Of a stretch of 64,000 bases of DNA, positions 52,501-60,845 are shown in pieces. The position numbers and the translations under genes were made by a program. The notes beneath the pieces were generated by a model. The model was not told the origin of the DNA and made no database searches. It saw only the letters and a program-made list of their open reading frames with translations. The DNA is from Kribbella catacumbae DSM 19601 (GTDB lineage Bacteria > Actinomycetota > Actinomycetes > Propionibacteriales > Kribbellaceae): assembly GCF_000372465.1 (NCBI RefSeq), contig NZ_AQUZ01000020.1, positions 1 to 64,000 of the forward strand, read 5' to 3'. Position 1 is the stretch's first letter. Each line of letters begins with the position of its first letter.

Positions 52501-53593
52501 GATCGAGGGCAAGGTCGATCCGCAAGGCTTCCTGACCTTCCCCGCCGGCACCACCGTGGTGAAGAACATCGTGCTCACCTTCACCGGCAACGACCAGTCC
52601 GTTGACGTGGATTCCGCGAGTGGGTTCGCCCGGCACCTCCCGGTCGGTGTCTCCGAACTGCGGGTGCTCGGCGCCGACAACCTCCGGAAGGCAGTCGACC
52701 TGAATGCCGTGACCGGATCGCAGTGTGGCTTCGGCCCGTCGGTCCGGATCGATGGCGTGGACCTGCCCACGCAGCTCACCGGCACCGTTCGCGATGCACT
52801 GCAGCGGCGGCCGGTCGGCTTCACCCTGTGCAAGCAGAGCACCGTTCAGCTGCCACGTGGCCGGCACACGGTGGATGTCGTGGCGAGCCCCGACTTCGTA
52901 CCGGTCGAGGTCAAGCTGACCAGGCCGGAACTCAGCAACTCGGCGGTCTCGCCGGTCAAGAGTGTGGACGTCTGGCGCTCGACGCCGGCGTCGCTGACTC
53001 TCGAAGCACCGCAGGCGGATGAGCAGTCCGTGCTGACAGTCGGGCAGAACTTCAGTACCGGCTGGGAGGCCTACGACAGCAGTGGCCGCAAGCTGGTCCC
53101 GCTGCGGATCGGCGGCTGGCAGCAAGGCTGGATCCTTCCGGCCGGTCCCGAGCAGGTGGTCACTGCCCGGTTCACGCCGGACCGGGATTACCGCGCCGGG
53201 CTGCTGGTCGGCCTGATCCTCTTCGTGGGCGTTGTCGGGCTGGCGATCTTCGCGCGTCGGCGGTCGCGGCACGCGGGGCACAGACTCCGCGAGGCCGGCC
53301 GGGTCGGGCCGTGGATCGCCTCCGTGCTGGCGGTGGCGGCCGGGACGTTCATGGCCGGCTGGATCGGGCTCGCCGCAACGCTGGTCGCGGCGGTACTCGC
53401 TTGGCTCCTCGACGGGCGCCGGGTCGAACTCATCGCCGTCGTGGTCGGCGTTGTCCTACTGGGATCGCTGGTCGCCGCGGTTCAGCCATGGCCGGACGGG
53501 GGAGCGGGCTTGACCTCGGGCTTGGTCCAGTCGTCGATCCTCTTCGGCTGCGCGTTGGCGCTGCTGTCCCGGCCGACCCCGGAGACGTCGTAG
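49499..53593 (+). CDS. aftD: AftD-like alpha-(1->3)-arabinofuranosyltransferase
   Basis: 1364 residues. N-terminal GT-C membrane domain with about 11 helices (first at ~14-30); the outer loop motif PDTKLDLTAGPGAFLARS supplies the acidic GT-C residues. YESLPAHWREAATWL and later blocks match the AftD/DUF3367 family. Two discoidin-type carbohydrate-binding segments lie at about 720-830 (SGEWIELTFETPQSLDNLEVRF, core only) and 930-1070. Three or more helices close the protein (~1220-1350). In mycobacteria AftD branches arabinan with decaprenyl-phosphoryl arabinose. ATG 49499 overlaps the methyltransferase stop. The last 112 bp overlap the convergent acyltransferase gene. Confidence 0.88.
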   Translation: MRYPRMKAPSKEKVIWRTRLLLGCLVLIALCFHQEPGKIVPDTKLDLTAGPGAFLARSLHLWDPQGAFGQLQNQAYGYLMPMGPFHWLLDALSVPGWITQRLWWSLVMCVAFLGVWKLCGALGYGVPWARFAVAMFYALSPRMLGEVAITSIEVWPLAMAPWVLLPLVTPKARSGWWRVGWSAVAFGLVGGVNAVATGATLVLPALWLITRRLDKSTLKVAVGWFGCVVAVSFWWLVPLAMLGRYSPPFLDWIENAAVTTSKASVFESFRGTSQWLNFLAAGDGPTWPAGWLYVTQPALILTSAAIALLGLVGLAMGTLKHRGFLQLSLVVGLLLVTLGHAGTAGSPLAPQLQDLLDGPLAALRNTHKFELVVRLPLALAAAHALTRLTSWATVRGVHRRIVPVLAACLVVSVATPALFAQLPRPESYESLPAHWREAATWLDSQPTSGSVLVVPAASFADFTWGSTKDEPFQSLLKRPMAVRDAVPLGSAGTTRWLDEVERRLGSGVGDKTLQQALARAGVKYVVVRNDLRIDAQVTPTMAVHESLDESGLKRAAYFGPPTGSSIEQTGLTLDEHTRLPYPSVEIYDVGDVSPARLVPQSQLVEVRGAPEDVPAVLAALGGDREAVTSTDAKGLGKLPLVQTDGLQRREVTVGRPADNLSPVLTQEDPGRQKRRTLDYVVDPAAALTTRSWTGGITDVRASSSAADADATLRLGPGNGPSAAVDGDPTTRWVSGTFGRSSGEWIELTFETPQSLDNLEVRFSLAAPTNESIRTLKVDTDRGSLTSAVQDTDKPQHIAAPAGTTQRLRITVGVTDGRNPNGVSISEISLPGVKPVSRLVIPSGLDRLPGALVFRNQQTGRSACLHAATRPLCREGAARDSEEATGLLRSVDLPRTASYWLQGTALPKDGAALERLLDRPAPIRAAASSRAVTAPEGRPGAVVDRDLGTGWVAGPDDLQPTLTLRLPGARKKPVTGLQFLNDQYLAASRATSVSVRLDGGPAIEGKVDPQGFLTFPAGTTVVKNIVLTFTGNDQSVDVDSASGFARHLPVGVSELRVLGADNLRKAVDLNAVTGSQCGFGPSVRIDGVDLPTQLTGTVRDALQRRPVGFTLCKQSTVQLPRGRHTVDVVASPDFVPVEVKLTRPELSNSAVSPVKSVDVWRSTPASLTLEAPQADEQSVLTVGQNFSTGWEAYDSSGRKLVPLRIGGWQQGWILPAGPEQVVTARFTPDRDYRAGLLVGLILFVGVVGLAIFARRRSRHAGHRLREAGRVGPWIASVLAVAAGTFMAGWIGLAATLVAAVLAWLLDGRRVELIAVVVGVVLLGSLVAAVQPWPDGGAGLTSGLVQSSILFGCALALLSRPTPETS

Positions 53594-54705
53594 GTCCGGT
53601 CGTGCCGTCCCCGGCGCATGATCGGCCGTTCCAGCCCGTAGTAGCTCGCCGCGGCCACCGCGACTGATGCGACGAGAGTCGGCCAGAAGAGAGCCGCGAA
53701 GCTTCCACCGAAGAGCGTCTGGCCGAAGATCTGCTGGACCAGGCTCAGCACGATGAGGTGATACACGAAGACGCCGTACGAGATGTCGCCCGCGAAGTGA
53801 CCGGCCTTGCCGCCCAGTACTGCGACCGTCCGGCGAGTCGGCGTGATCGCCGGGAACAGCACGCAGGCAGCGATTCCCGTGTAGAGCAGGCTCTTCATGA
53901 CAGCCTGACCCACGCTCGGCAGGCTCAGGTTGTACGGGCCGGCGACCGGGCTCGCCGCGATCAGGAACAGCGCGACGGCGATTCCCCAGACGGTGCCGGG
54001 AATCTTGATGAGTGTGTCCAGCACGGACGGCCCGAGCCGCCCGCTGGCCCGGGCGACCTGCCACAGCGCGAAACCCATCCCGACCGCGAACCAGCCGATG
54101 TAGCCCGGCAGCCACAGTCCTGCAAGCGGGTTGCCGGTCGCGGTGATGGTGCCCATCCAGATCGGTCCGAGCAGGGTGAGGCCGAACAGCACGGCCAGCC
54201 GCCACCGGACTGCTCGTCGGGTCGGCCGCTCGTAGCTGGTCAGCAGCTTCGCAAGGAACGGCAGCAGCAGGTAGAACGCCACCTCGGTGGCAAGGCTCCA
54301 CAGTTGGGTCAGGCCGTGCACCGTCGGCCCATCGACGTAGACCTGGGTGAAGATGGCGTGATGGAGGTAGTAGACCCAACTGACGGCCTCGTCGTTCTGT
54401 ACCAGGAAAGCGGCCAGTAGCACGGCGACCCAGAGCGCCGGCACGATGCGCAGCGCCCGGTTGCGCAGGTACGGCAACAGGTGCGGCGGCTCGGTCTCCT
54501 CGAACCACGCGACGACATGCGGACGGTAGAGCAGGAAACCGGAGATCGCGAAGAAGATGGCGACCCCGATGTCCAGGCGCGACAGCACCCCCGCGAACGG
54601 CCCACTCAGCGCATCACCGCTCTGGAAGCCGACGTGCGTCGTCAGTACCGCGAGCGCGCCGATCGCGCGCAACCCGTCGAGTGCCGGAAACCTCATGCGT
54701 CTCAT
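53482..54705 (-). CDS. Integral membrane acyltransferase family 3 (OafA/Rv0228-like)
   Basis: 407 residues with about ten helices. Starts RFPALDGLRAIGALAVLTTH, kept to LDGLRAIGALAVLTTHVG, with the catalytic-type His, then FFAISGFLLYRPHV. Such enzymes O-acylate envelope sugars. ATG 54705 follows AAGGGGATCC and overlaps the upstream gene by ATGA. The hydrophilic C-terminal ~40 residues are encoded antisense to the 3' end of the AftD-like gene. Confidence 0.88.
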   Translation of the reverse strand: MRRMRFPALDGLRAIGALAVLTTHVGFQSGDALSGPFAGVLSRLDIGVAIFFAISGFLLYRPHVVAWFEETEPPHLLPYLRNRALRIVPALWVAVLLAAFLVQNDEAVSWVYYLHHAIFTQVYVDGPTVHGLTQLWSLATEVAFYLLLPFLAKLLTSYERPTRRAVRWRLAVLFGLTLLGPIWMGTITATGNPLAGLWLPGYIGWFAVGMGFALWQVARASGRLGPSVLDTLIKIPGTVWGIAVALFLIAASPVAGPYNLSLPSVGQAVMKSLLYTGIAACVLFPAITPTRRTVAVLGGKAGHFAGDISYGVFVYHLIVLSLVQQIFGQTLFGGSFAALFWPTLVASVAVAAASYYGLERPIMRRGRHDRTYDVSGVGRDSSANAQPKRIDDWTKPEVKPAPPSGHG

Positions 54706-56504
54706 CGGATCCCCTTGGGTAGGCCGAGCTCGAAATCGCCCAGACAGACGGTAGCCGCTGGATCGAGAGTGCGCAGCCGGACGGCGACCGCCCGGATCGG
54801 GGCGGACGGCCCGAAGTACATGTTCGCGAGGGTGCTGCTCGGCCAGGGGGCGGCGGGCATCGGCATCGCCACCACCTGGCCGTCGGCATCGATGAGCTCG
54901 ACCAGGACCCGCGTCTCCCGCTGCGAGATGTAGGCGAGCTTGGCGAACCAGCGCGTCGAGTCGTGAGCCTGGATGATCTGGAGCGGTTGCGTCAGGGGCG
55001 TCGTACCGTGCAGCTCCCGGGCACATCCGCCTGGCGTCTTGGTTCTCGCCCAGGCGATCAGGGTGGCGGGCTGGAGATGCCCGGTGTCGGACACGATGTA
55101 CGGGTCTCCGGGGCCTTGCAGGCGGAAGGGGATACCGGCCGTTCGCAGTACGGGGGAGAGGCGGCTGTCGTCGGAGAGGATGGTGGAGATCGTCGAGGGC
55201 ATCGAGACGTCCCACAGGTTCACCGACGGGCCGGCCTCTTTGAGGTCGGCGGTGACGTTGTCGAAGTACGCACGGGCCGGGTTCTTGCCCCAGAGCTGAG
55301 CGAAGCCGGTGTCCGAGACGACAACCCCGCCGGTCCAGGCGGTCAGGCAGCAGGCGACGGCGGCGGGTGCCACCCTGGCCAGCGCGGCGGAGCGCGGCTG
55401 CACGGATCGGGCGGTCAGGACGACAGCGAGCGTCAGCGGGATCGAGACGTCCGACCAGTAGTGGTAGTGCAGGACGAAGACCGCGCCGAAGACCTCGAAC
55501 CGTCCGTACGACACCAGCAGCCAAGTTGTCAGTACATAGACGAGTAGCGATCCCCACAACAGCAAGGCCCGCCGGTCGGTCCGCCACGCGATGAGGAGCA
55601 AGGACACCAGCACGACCAGCCCGATCGCGACGGCTGCGACGGGTGCATCGGCCAAGCCGAACGGCGCCGCCACGGAGCTCCAGTGCCACGGCCCGCCGGC
55701 CAGCCCGCCGATCGGTACTGCGAACGAGCGCGCGGCCAGTTTGAGCAGCTCACCGAGGCCGGGCAGCTTGCCTTCGGACGGATTCCCCCGGGTCGCATAA
55801 AGGATGCCAAAGGCAACAACCGGGACGGCGAACGCGGCGCCGAGCGGCCAGCTCTCCCGCAGCCATCGGCGCAGCGGCACCGTGCGGAGGTAGAGCGCCA
55901 ACCCGAGTGCGGTGGCCATGATCAGGCCCGACTTTTCCCAGCAGGCCAACGAGATCAGCAGCGAAAGGGGGCCATAGGCAATCGCTCGGCGCCGGCTGCC
56001 GGCGTACCAGTCGACGGTCGCGTGCAGCACCAGCAGGCCGAAGACGTGAGCGGGCAGATTGTTCACCGCGCTCGACAGCGACATGAACGACGGCATGCTG
56101 ACGGGAGCCAGCGCGTAGAGCGCAGTCCCGATGACGACCCACCACTTGGTGCCGAGCAAGCGGAGCAAGAGGAAGCCCATCAGGGCGATCGCGGGCGCCT
56201 GCATGATGACCCGCCAGGCGACGGTGACGTCGTAGTTGAGCGGCGCCAGTTGGGCGAAGATCGCGTAGACGAAGCGCAGGCCGGGTGCGATGTGATCGTT
56301 GACCGGGGTGAGCAGTTCGCCTGGCGCGAAGCCCTTGCCGCCCTGGACGAGGAAGTCGAGATCGTCGCTCTGCCAGGATCCCCGGCGCGCGAGCAAGCCC
56401 AACACGGCGGCCTGAACGACCGCGACCGCCACCACCGCGACCCGCAGTACTGCCTCGTCCGGTGCCGCGCGCAGCCGCCCGGACGCCCCCCAGATCCCAC
56501 TCAT
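54702..56504 (-). CDS. GT-C-like polytopic membrane protein
   Basis: 600 residues, 11-12 helices and a soluble C-terminal domain (~430-600). The first outer loop has SWQSDDLDFLVQGG near residue 44, an acidic DD motif as in GT-C transferases, followed by LLTPVNDHIAPGLRF. No named family recognised. It is co-translated with the acyltransferase. Likely transfers a sugar or other group to an outside glycan; low certainty on the reaction. Confidence 0.65.
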   Translation of the reverse strand: MSGIWGASGRLRAAPDEAVLRVAVVAVAVVQAAVLGLLARRGSWQSDDLDFLVQGGKGFAPGELLTPVNDHIAPGLRFVYAIFAQLAPLNYDVTVAWRVIMQAPAIALMGFLLLRLLGTKWWVVIGTALYALAPVSMPSFMSLSSAVNNLPAHVFGLLVLHATVDWYAGSRRRAIAYGPLSLLISLACWEKSGLIMATALGLALYLRTVPLRRWLRESWPLGAAFAVPVVAFGILYATRGNPSEGKLPGLGELLKLAARSFAVPIGGLAGGPWHWSSVAAPFGLADAPVAAVAIGLVVLVSLLLIAWRTDRRALLLWGSLLVYVLTTWLLVSYGRFEVFGAVFVLHYHYWSDVSIPLTLAVVLTARSVQPRSAALARVAPAAVACCLTAWTGGVVVSDTGFAQLWGKNPARAYFDNVTADLKEAGPSVNLWDVSMPSTISTILSDDSRLSPVLRTAGIPFRLQGPGDPYIVSDTGHLQPATLIAWARTKTPGGCARELHGTTPLTQPLQIIQAHDSTRWFAKLAYISQRETRVLVELIDADGQVVAMPMPAAPWPSSTLANMYFGPSAPIRAVAVRLRTLDPAATVCLGDFELGLPKGIR

Positions 56505-56616
56505 GTGGCCGGACTATATGACAGTTCGGCCACTGCTGGACTTTCTCGCCGCTGGTCTCTGTTCAAGACCCCTACTCGCTGGTAGCGTCCCGCGGACCGA
56601 ACCGGGAGGGATTGTT

Positions 56617-57693
56617 GTGGGGAATCGCAGTCGTGTGCTGGTGATCGCATTGGGGATCTTCTTCGTAGGGATCGCGGCACTGGCCAAGTTCTATGCCTAT
56701 CCGACGCTGGCGGTGGCACCGGCCGACCAGGTCGCGCACACCGTGTCGGCCGGTCCGGACGCCACCATCTTCAGCGTGGCCGAGCTGGGCGAGAAGTCGG
56801 TGACCCTGGAAGCACGCCGTACGGTCCGGGGGGACGTGGCGGCTGCCGAGGAGATCAGCAAGAAGCTGGACCGCAAGGTCGTCGTGTTCGACACCGTGGT
56901 GATCACGGACGACGAGTTGGACTACAAGTTCCCTGACGACAAGACGCAGACGGCCAAGCTGCCGCTGAGCTTCGTCCAGGAGCGGGTCGTGCTGGACGCG
57001 CACACCGGTGAGTCGGTCCGCTGGACCGACGCGGACACCGGGGAATACATCACTACCTCGCTGGAGAAGTCGGAACGGCAGACGGCCAAGGAAGGCGACC
57101 CGTACTTCCAGGGTCACCAGGGCCTGGTGCTGAAGTTCCCGTTCGGCACCGAGAAGAAGACCTACCAGTTCTGGGACTCCAGCACCCGCAAGGCCTTCCC
57201 GGCCGAGTACAAGGGTGAGGACAAGCTGCACGGGCTGAACGTCTACAAGTTCGAGCAGATCGTGCCGAAGCAGGACATCGCGCAGGTCAAGCCGCTGCAG
57301 GTCCCGCCGTCGGTGATCAAGGAACAGGGCACCGAGGCGGTCACCGTCCAGCGCACGTACCAGAACAAGCGGACGCTGTGGATCGAGCCGGTCACCGGCG
57401 CGATCATCAAGGGCCAGGAGGAGCAGTTCGCCTCGCTCAGCTACAATGGTGAGCCCCGGGTGACCGCGACGAAGGTGACGATCGCCTACGACGACGCCAC
57501 CGTGAAGAAGAACGTCGAAGGCGCCAAGGAGAACGGCGTCGAAGAGGGCGGCTACAAGGCCAAGGCCGCGCAGTTGCAGCTGATCGGCTTCTGGGTGCCG
57601 CTCATCTCGCTGATCATCGGTCTGCTGTTGCTGGCGCTGGTCGTGGCGCTGCAGCTGCGGTCACGTCCGGCCGCCTCGACACCGGCTGACTAG
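56617..57693 (+). CDS. DUF3068 membrane protein (Rv0227c/PorA-like family)
   Basis: 358 residues: one helix at ~7-27 (VLVIALGIFFVGIAALAKF), a large outer domain, and a C-terminal helix (~322-345) with a short basic end. Matches DUF3068, which in mycobacteria (Rv0227c) stands beside the acyltransferase and the Rv0226c-type gene. GGGAGGG lies 6-7 bases before GTG 56617, so the longer frame to 56503 is rejected. Function unknown. The stop overlaps the convergent methyltransferase gene by 4 bp. Confidence 0.82.
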   Translation: MGNRSRVLVIALGIFFVGIAALAKFYAYPTLAVAPADQVAHTVSAGPDATIFSVAELGEKSVTLEARRTVRGDVAAAEEISKKLDRKVVVFDTVVITDDELDYKFPDDKTQTAKLPLSFVQERVVLDAHTGESVRWTDADTGEYITTSLEKSERQTAKEGDPYFQGHQGLVLKFPFGTEKKTYQFWDSSTRKAFPAEYKGEDKLHGLNVYKFEQIVPKQDIAQVKPLQVPPSVIKEQGTEAVTVQRTYQNKRTLWIEPVTGAIIKGQEEQFASLSYNGEPRVTATKVTIAYDDATVKKNVEGAKENGVEEGGYKAKAAQLQLIGFWVPLISLIIGLLLLALVVALQLRSRPAASTPAD

Positions 57694-58481
57694 TTCTTGT
57701 GGGCTGACCAGATCGCGGTACCGGGTACGAGCCGGCCGCGGTCTGGTCCCCAGCCGCCCCAGACCTGGTCGTTGCCGGCCGGCCACTCGGGTTCGAGCAG
57801 GTCGTCGACGATCAGGCCGGCGCCGGTGAGCGCGCGGATCCAGTCGCCCGTCGTACGGTGATGCTCGGCGTAGACCGGGGTGCCCTGGCCGTCCACTTCG
57901 ACGTACGGCGTGCGGTCGAAGTACGACTGCGTGATCCGCAGACCGGCCGGGGTCGGGTCGTCCGGCATGCTCCACCGGATCGGATGCGTCACGGAGAAGA
58001 CGAGCAAGCCGCCCGGCTTCAGCGTCCTGGCGATCTCCCTGAGGGCTGCCTCGGCGTCGGCGACGAACGGCAAGGCGCCGAAGGCTGAGCAGGCGATGTC
58101 GAAGGTCTCGTCCTTGAACGGGATGGCCACGGCATCGGCGGCCACGGTCCGTACGGCGGTGCCGGTACGCCGGTCCAGCTGGCGGCCGATCCGGAGTTGC
58201 TCGATAGAGATGTCGAAGGCGACCACGTTCGCCGCCTGACCGGCGAGCCAGCGCGAGCATTGCGCCGCGCCGCAGCCGACTTCGAGGATCCGCCGGCCGC
58301 GAACCGGGCCGAGGAGTTGCGCGGCCGCCTCGTCGACGCCCTCGGGGCACCAGATGAACTGGTCGTCCCCGAGGAATGCGCCGTGCTCCTCGAGATACTC
58401 CGCGGCCGCCGAGTCCCAGTAGGCCCGGCTGGCCTTCGACGTCTCAGGCTCGGTCAACTCCACGCGCCGCGGCTCCACCAC
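57690..58481 (-). CDS. Class I SAM-dependent methyltransferase
   Basis: 263 residues. Motif I ILEVGCGAAQCSRWL near residue 65, FDISIEQL, motif III FDIACSAFGALPFV near 128, and LKPGGLLVFSVTHPIRWS near 155. The N-terminal SKASRAYWDSAAAEYLEEHG is typical of small-molecule or ubiquinone/tellurite-type families; the acceptor is unknown. Length and start are normal. Confidence 0.88.
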   Translation of the reverse strand: MVEPRRVELTEPETSKASRAYWDSAAAEYLEEHGAFLGDDQFIWCPEGVDEAAAQLLGPVRGRRILEVGCGAAQCSRWLAGQAANVVAFDISIEQLRIGRQLDRRTGTAVRTVAADAVAIPFKDETFDIACSAFGALPFVADAEAALREIARTLKPGGLLVFSVTHPIRWSMPDDPTPAGLRITQSYFDRTPYVEVDGQGTPVYAEHHRTTGDWIRALTGAGLIVDDLLEPEWPAGNDQVWGGWGPDRGRLVPGTAIWSAHKN

Positions 58482-58511
58482 CGCCTCACCCTAGTACCCC
58501 GAGTCCGGGCA

Positions 58512-59069
58512 CTAGCGGGCAGTGCGCCCCTCCGCGCGGGCGGCAAGGGCGCGGTTCATGGCCTCGAACTGGGGCTTGATCGTGGTGTCGAGCATGCCGA
58601 CCGTGAACGGCACGGCGATGCCGTTGAACTTCTCCTCCTGGATCAGCCGCGACCGGCCATCCGGCAGTGCCTCGATCCGGAACGAGTGCTCGCCGTCGAA
58701 GACTCCACCGAAGCCGAGCTTGCCGATCCAGCGCAGCTCCTTGCCCGGCTCGACCGCGAGTAGCTCCGGGGCGAAGGTGGTCTCCTTGCCGTTCGTGTCC
58801 TTGAGCACGTTGGTGATGATCGCGCCGGCCTTCAGTTCGCCGGTCGACGAGATGATGAACGGATTCCACGCCGGGTAGGCCGCGCGGTCGGCGAGCACCT
58901 GCCAGACGGCGTCGGGCGAGGCGTCCACCTCGATCTCGGTGCGCAGCACGGTGGTGTGGGCGATCGCGTACACGCAGTACCCGATCAGGAGTACGGCGAT
59001 GGCGGCGAGGCCGGTCAGCACGCGGCGGCGTACTCGGGACTTCTTGGGCGGCGTGGCGGTAGTGGTCAT
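58512..59069 (-). CDS. Membrane-anchored SRPBCC-family protein
   Basis: 185 residues. One helix at ~16-37 (VLTGLAAIAVLLIGYCVYAI, kept shorter in family models) followed by a START/Bet v1-type domain: IEVDASPDAVWQVLADRAAYP near 46, the family's opening, and ALPDGRSRLIQEEKFNGI. Overlaps the TetR gene by ATGA, so it is its operon partner. Ligand unknown. Confidence 0.83.
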   Translation of the reverse strand: MTTTATPPKKSRVRRRVLTGLAAIAVLLIGYCVYAIAHTTVLRTEIEVDASPDAVWQVLADRAAYPAWNPFIISSTGELKAGAIITNVLKDTNGKETTFAPELLAVEPGKELRWIGKLGFGGVFDGEHSFRIEALPDGRSRLIQEEKFNGIAVPFTVGMLDTTIKPQFEAMNRALAARAEGRTAR

Positions 59070-59635
59070 CGGGGCTCCTCAGGGCCTAAAACGCTGCACA
59101 CGAGTGTCTGCGCGTAGTCGGGGGTCAGCGGCTCGCCAGTGACGAGGAGCCGGTAGTAGAGCGGGCCGACCAGTTGATCGACCAGTACTGCCGGGGAGAC
59201 GTGGCTGAGCACGATGCCGGCCTGCTGGGCGTTGGCGACCACGGCCGTCACGGCGCGGTGGCGCTCGGACCACAAGGCCCGGACGCTCTCGCCGACGCGC
59301 GGTTCGCGGGCAGCCGCGGCCACCAGGTCGGCGATCAGGGTGGTCGGGGTCGCGGTGAGATTCGCCGCGATCGCGGTGACCAGCGCGGTCAGGTCGTCGC
59401 GTGGACTGCCGGACGGCTCGAACGGGACGTCTTCGCGCAGGTTGGTGATCAGCGCGACGACGAGTTCGGCCTTCGAGGCCCAGCGCCGGTAGAGCGTCGT
59501 CTTCGCGACCCCGGCCCGCTCGGCCACCCGGTCGATCGACAACGCGTCGTACCCGCCCTGGCGGATCTCCGCCGCCGCGGCCGCGAGCACTCTGCCTTCG
59601 ATCCCGGCGTCTCGCGGTCTGCCGCGTTCGGCCAT
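59066..59635 (-). CDS. TetR-family transcriptional regulator
   Basis: 189 residues. HTH in the first 60 (YDALSIDRVAERAGVAKTTL then YRRWASKAELV), and a TetR C-terminal ligand domain of the type with PRVGESVRALWSERHR and LVDQLVGPLYYRLLVTGEPL, kept as VGPLYYRLL. Probably self-regulated: a 24-bp palindrome lies 11 bases upstream of its start. Likely controls itself and the SRPBCC gene, perhaps also the divergent esterase. Confidence 0.92.
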   Translation of the reverse strand: MAERGRPRDAGIEGRVLAAAAAEIRQGGYDALSIDRVAERAGVAKTTLYRRWASKAELVVALITNLREDVPFEPSGSPRDDLTALVTAIAANLTATPTTLIADLVAAAAREPRVGESVRALWSERHRAVTAVVANAQQAGIVLSHVSPAVLVDQLVGPLYYRLLVTGEPLTPDYAQTLVCSVLGPEEPR

Positions 59636-59646
59636 CTCAACTCCTT

Positions 59647-59670
59647 TTTACGCTACCGTAGTATCGTAAA
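59647..59670. promoter_or_regulatory. Candidate TetR operator
   Basis: TTTACGCTACCGTAG followed by TATCGTAAA forms a 24-bp palindrome with 10 of 12 pairs matched. Position directly upstream of the TetR gene and size are typical of TetR-type operators. Confidence 0.7.
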
Positions 59671-59746
59671 TGATCGACCGCAGATTTGTCACCCTGAGGT
59701 CTTGCCGAAAAGGTGAGTTTTCTTCATGCTGACTCGCACCCGATGT

Positions 59747-59762
59747 GTTACCGGCCGGTTAC
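59747..59762. promoter_or_regulatory. GTTACCGGCCGGTTAC palindrome before the esterase gene
   Basis: A 16-bp near-perfect palindrome (7 of 8 pairs) that ends 22 bases before the SGNH gene start and abuts a -10-like TACTTAT. It could be an operator for a regulator other than the adjacent TetR protein, whose own site differs in sequence. Confidence 0.45.
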
Positions 59763-59784
59763 TTATGGTGTGAAGGCGGTCAGC

Positions 59785-60681
59785 ATGCAGAAGAGGTCAG
59801 TGCGTTCCCGGATCACGGCTTTGCTCGGTGTGACGACTTTGGTCGTCGCCACCCCACTCACCGCGCAGGCGGCCCCAGCGCCCCTGGTGTACGTCGCGAT
59901 GGGCGACTCGTTCGCGGCCGGCTCGCTCGTGCTGCCGGCGAAGGAGTTGCTGACCTGCGCGCGATCGGCGGTCAACTACGCCTCGATCATCGCCGGCAAG
60001 CTCCAGCCCGCGGCGTTCCGCGACGTCACCTGCGGCGCTGCCCAGACCACCCACTTCGCGAATCCGCAGCCGGGGATCATCACGGGCACGGCGGCACCGC
60101 AGTACAACGCTCTGAGCCCGGACACCACGCTCGTCACCGTGGGGATCGGCGGCAACGACATCGGCCTGGTCGGTCTGGCGGTCTCGTGCGTGAACCTGCT
60201 GCCTCCGGGGGTCGGGTCGTCCTGCAAGGCGGCCAACACCGCGGGCGGCGTGGACAAGCTCGCGCAGAAGATCGACGCGTTCGCGCCGACGTACGGCACG
60301 GTGATCGAGGAGATCCGGCAGCGGGCGCCGCAGGCGAAGATCCTGATGGTCGGCTACCCGACGGGGATCAAGAAGGGCGGTTGCTGGCCGGTCGTCCCGG
60401 TGTGGAGTGTGGACGCGGACTACCTGCAGGCGTCGTTGACCCGGCTGAACCTCCGGATGGCCGAGCAGGCTAGGGCGCATGGTGCGACGTACGTCGACCT
60501 GGCGACGCCCAGCGTCGGCCACGACATGTGCAAGGGCGCCGCGACCAGGTGGATCGAGGGTCTGATCCCGAGCGTGGTGACGAACGGCATCGTGCCGCTG
60601 CACCCGAACGCGGCCGGCCTGCGTAACGCAGTACCGACGATCCTGGCGGCAGCCGGACTCCCAGCACCCACCACGGCGTAG
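59785..60681 (+). CDS. Secreted SGNH/GDSL esterase-lipase (SEST-like)
   Basis: 298 residues. Signal peptide with an arginine-rich start (MQKRSVRSR) and cut near AQAAPA. Block I VAMGDSFAAG holds the catalytic Ser, block III GIGGNDIG the oxyanion Asn, and PLHPNAAG the catalytic His. Six or more Cys in the mature part suggest the disulfides of the Streptomyces SEST enzymes. AAGGCGG precedes ATG 59785. Acts outside the cell on esters or lipids; exact substrate unknown. Confidence 0.9.
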   Translation: MQKRSVRSRITALLGVTTLVVATPLTAQAAPAPLVYVAMGDSFAAGSLVLPAKELLTCARSAVNYASIIAGKLQPAAFRDVTCGAAQTTHFANPQPGIITGTAAPQYNALSPDTTLVTVGIGGNDIGLVGLAVSCVNLLPPGVGSSCKAANTAGGVDKLAQKIDAFAPTYGTVIEEIRQRAPQAKILMVGYPTGIKKGGCWPVVPVWSVDADYLQASLTRLNLRMAEQARAHGATYVDLATPSVGHDMCKGAATRWIEGLIPSVVTNGIVPLHPNAAGLRNAVPTILAAAGLPAPTTA

Positions 60682-60683
60682 CG

Positions 60684-60787
60684 CGAGCCCACCAGTGGTG
60701 GGCTCGGACCCCAAGCGGCGACCTTGAACAAGGTAGACCCTGTTCAAGGTCGCCACTTCTTGTGCACGCCCACCACTGGTGGGCTCG
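60684..60787. repeat. Composite palindromic repeat, family A copy 2
   Basis: Palindrome CGAGCCCACCAGTGGTGGG.. at 60684-60706, then a 14-bp inverted repeat GGCGACCTTGAACA (60717-60730) with its complement at 60741-60754, then a second outer palindrome at about 60768-60787. Same order, spacing and near-identical sequence as 1757-1860. Starts 2 bp after the esterase stop. Confidence 0.88.
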
Positions 60788-60845
60788 CCCTCGGCGGCCG
60801 ATGGACGTCCGGGGCTGTCGGTGCGGTGGGGCAGGATGCTGCGGC

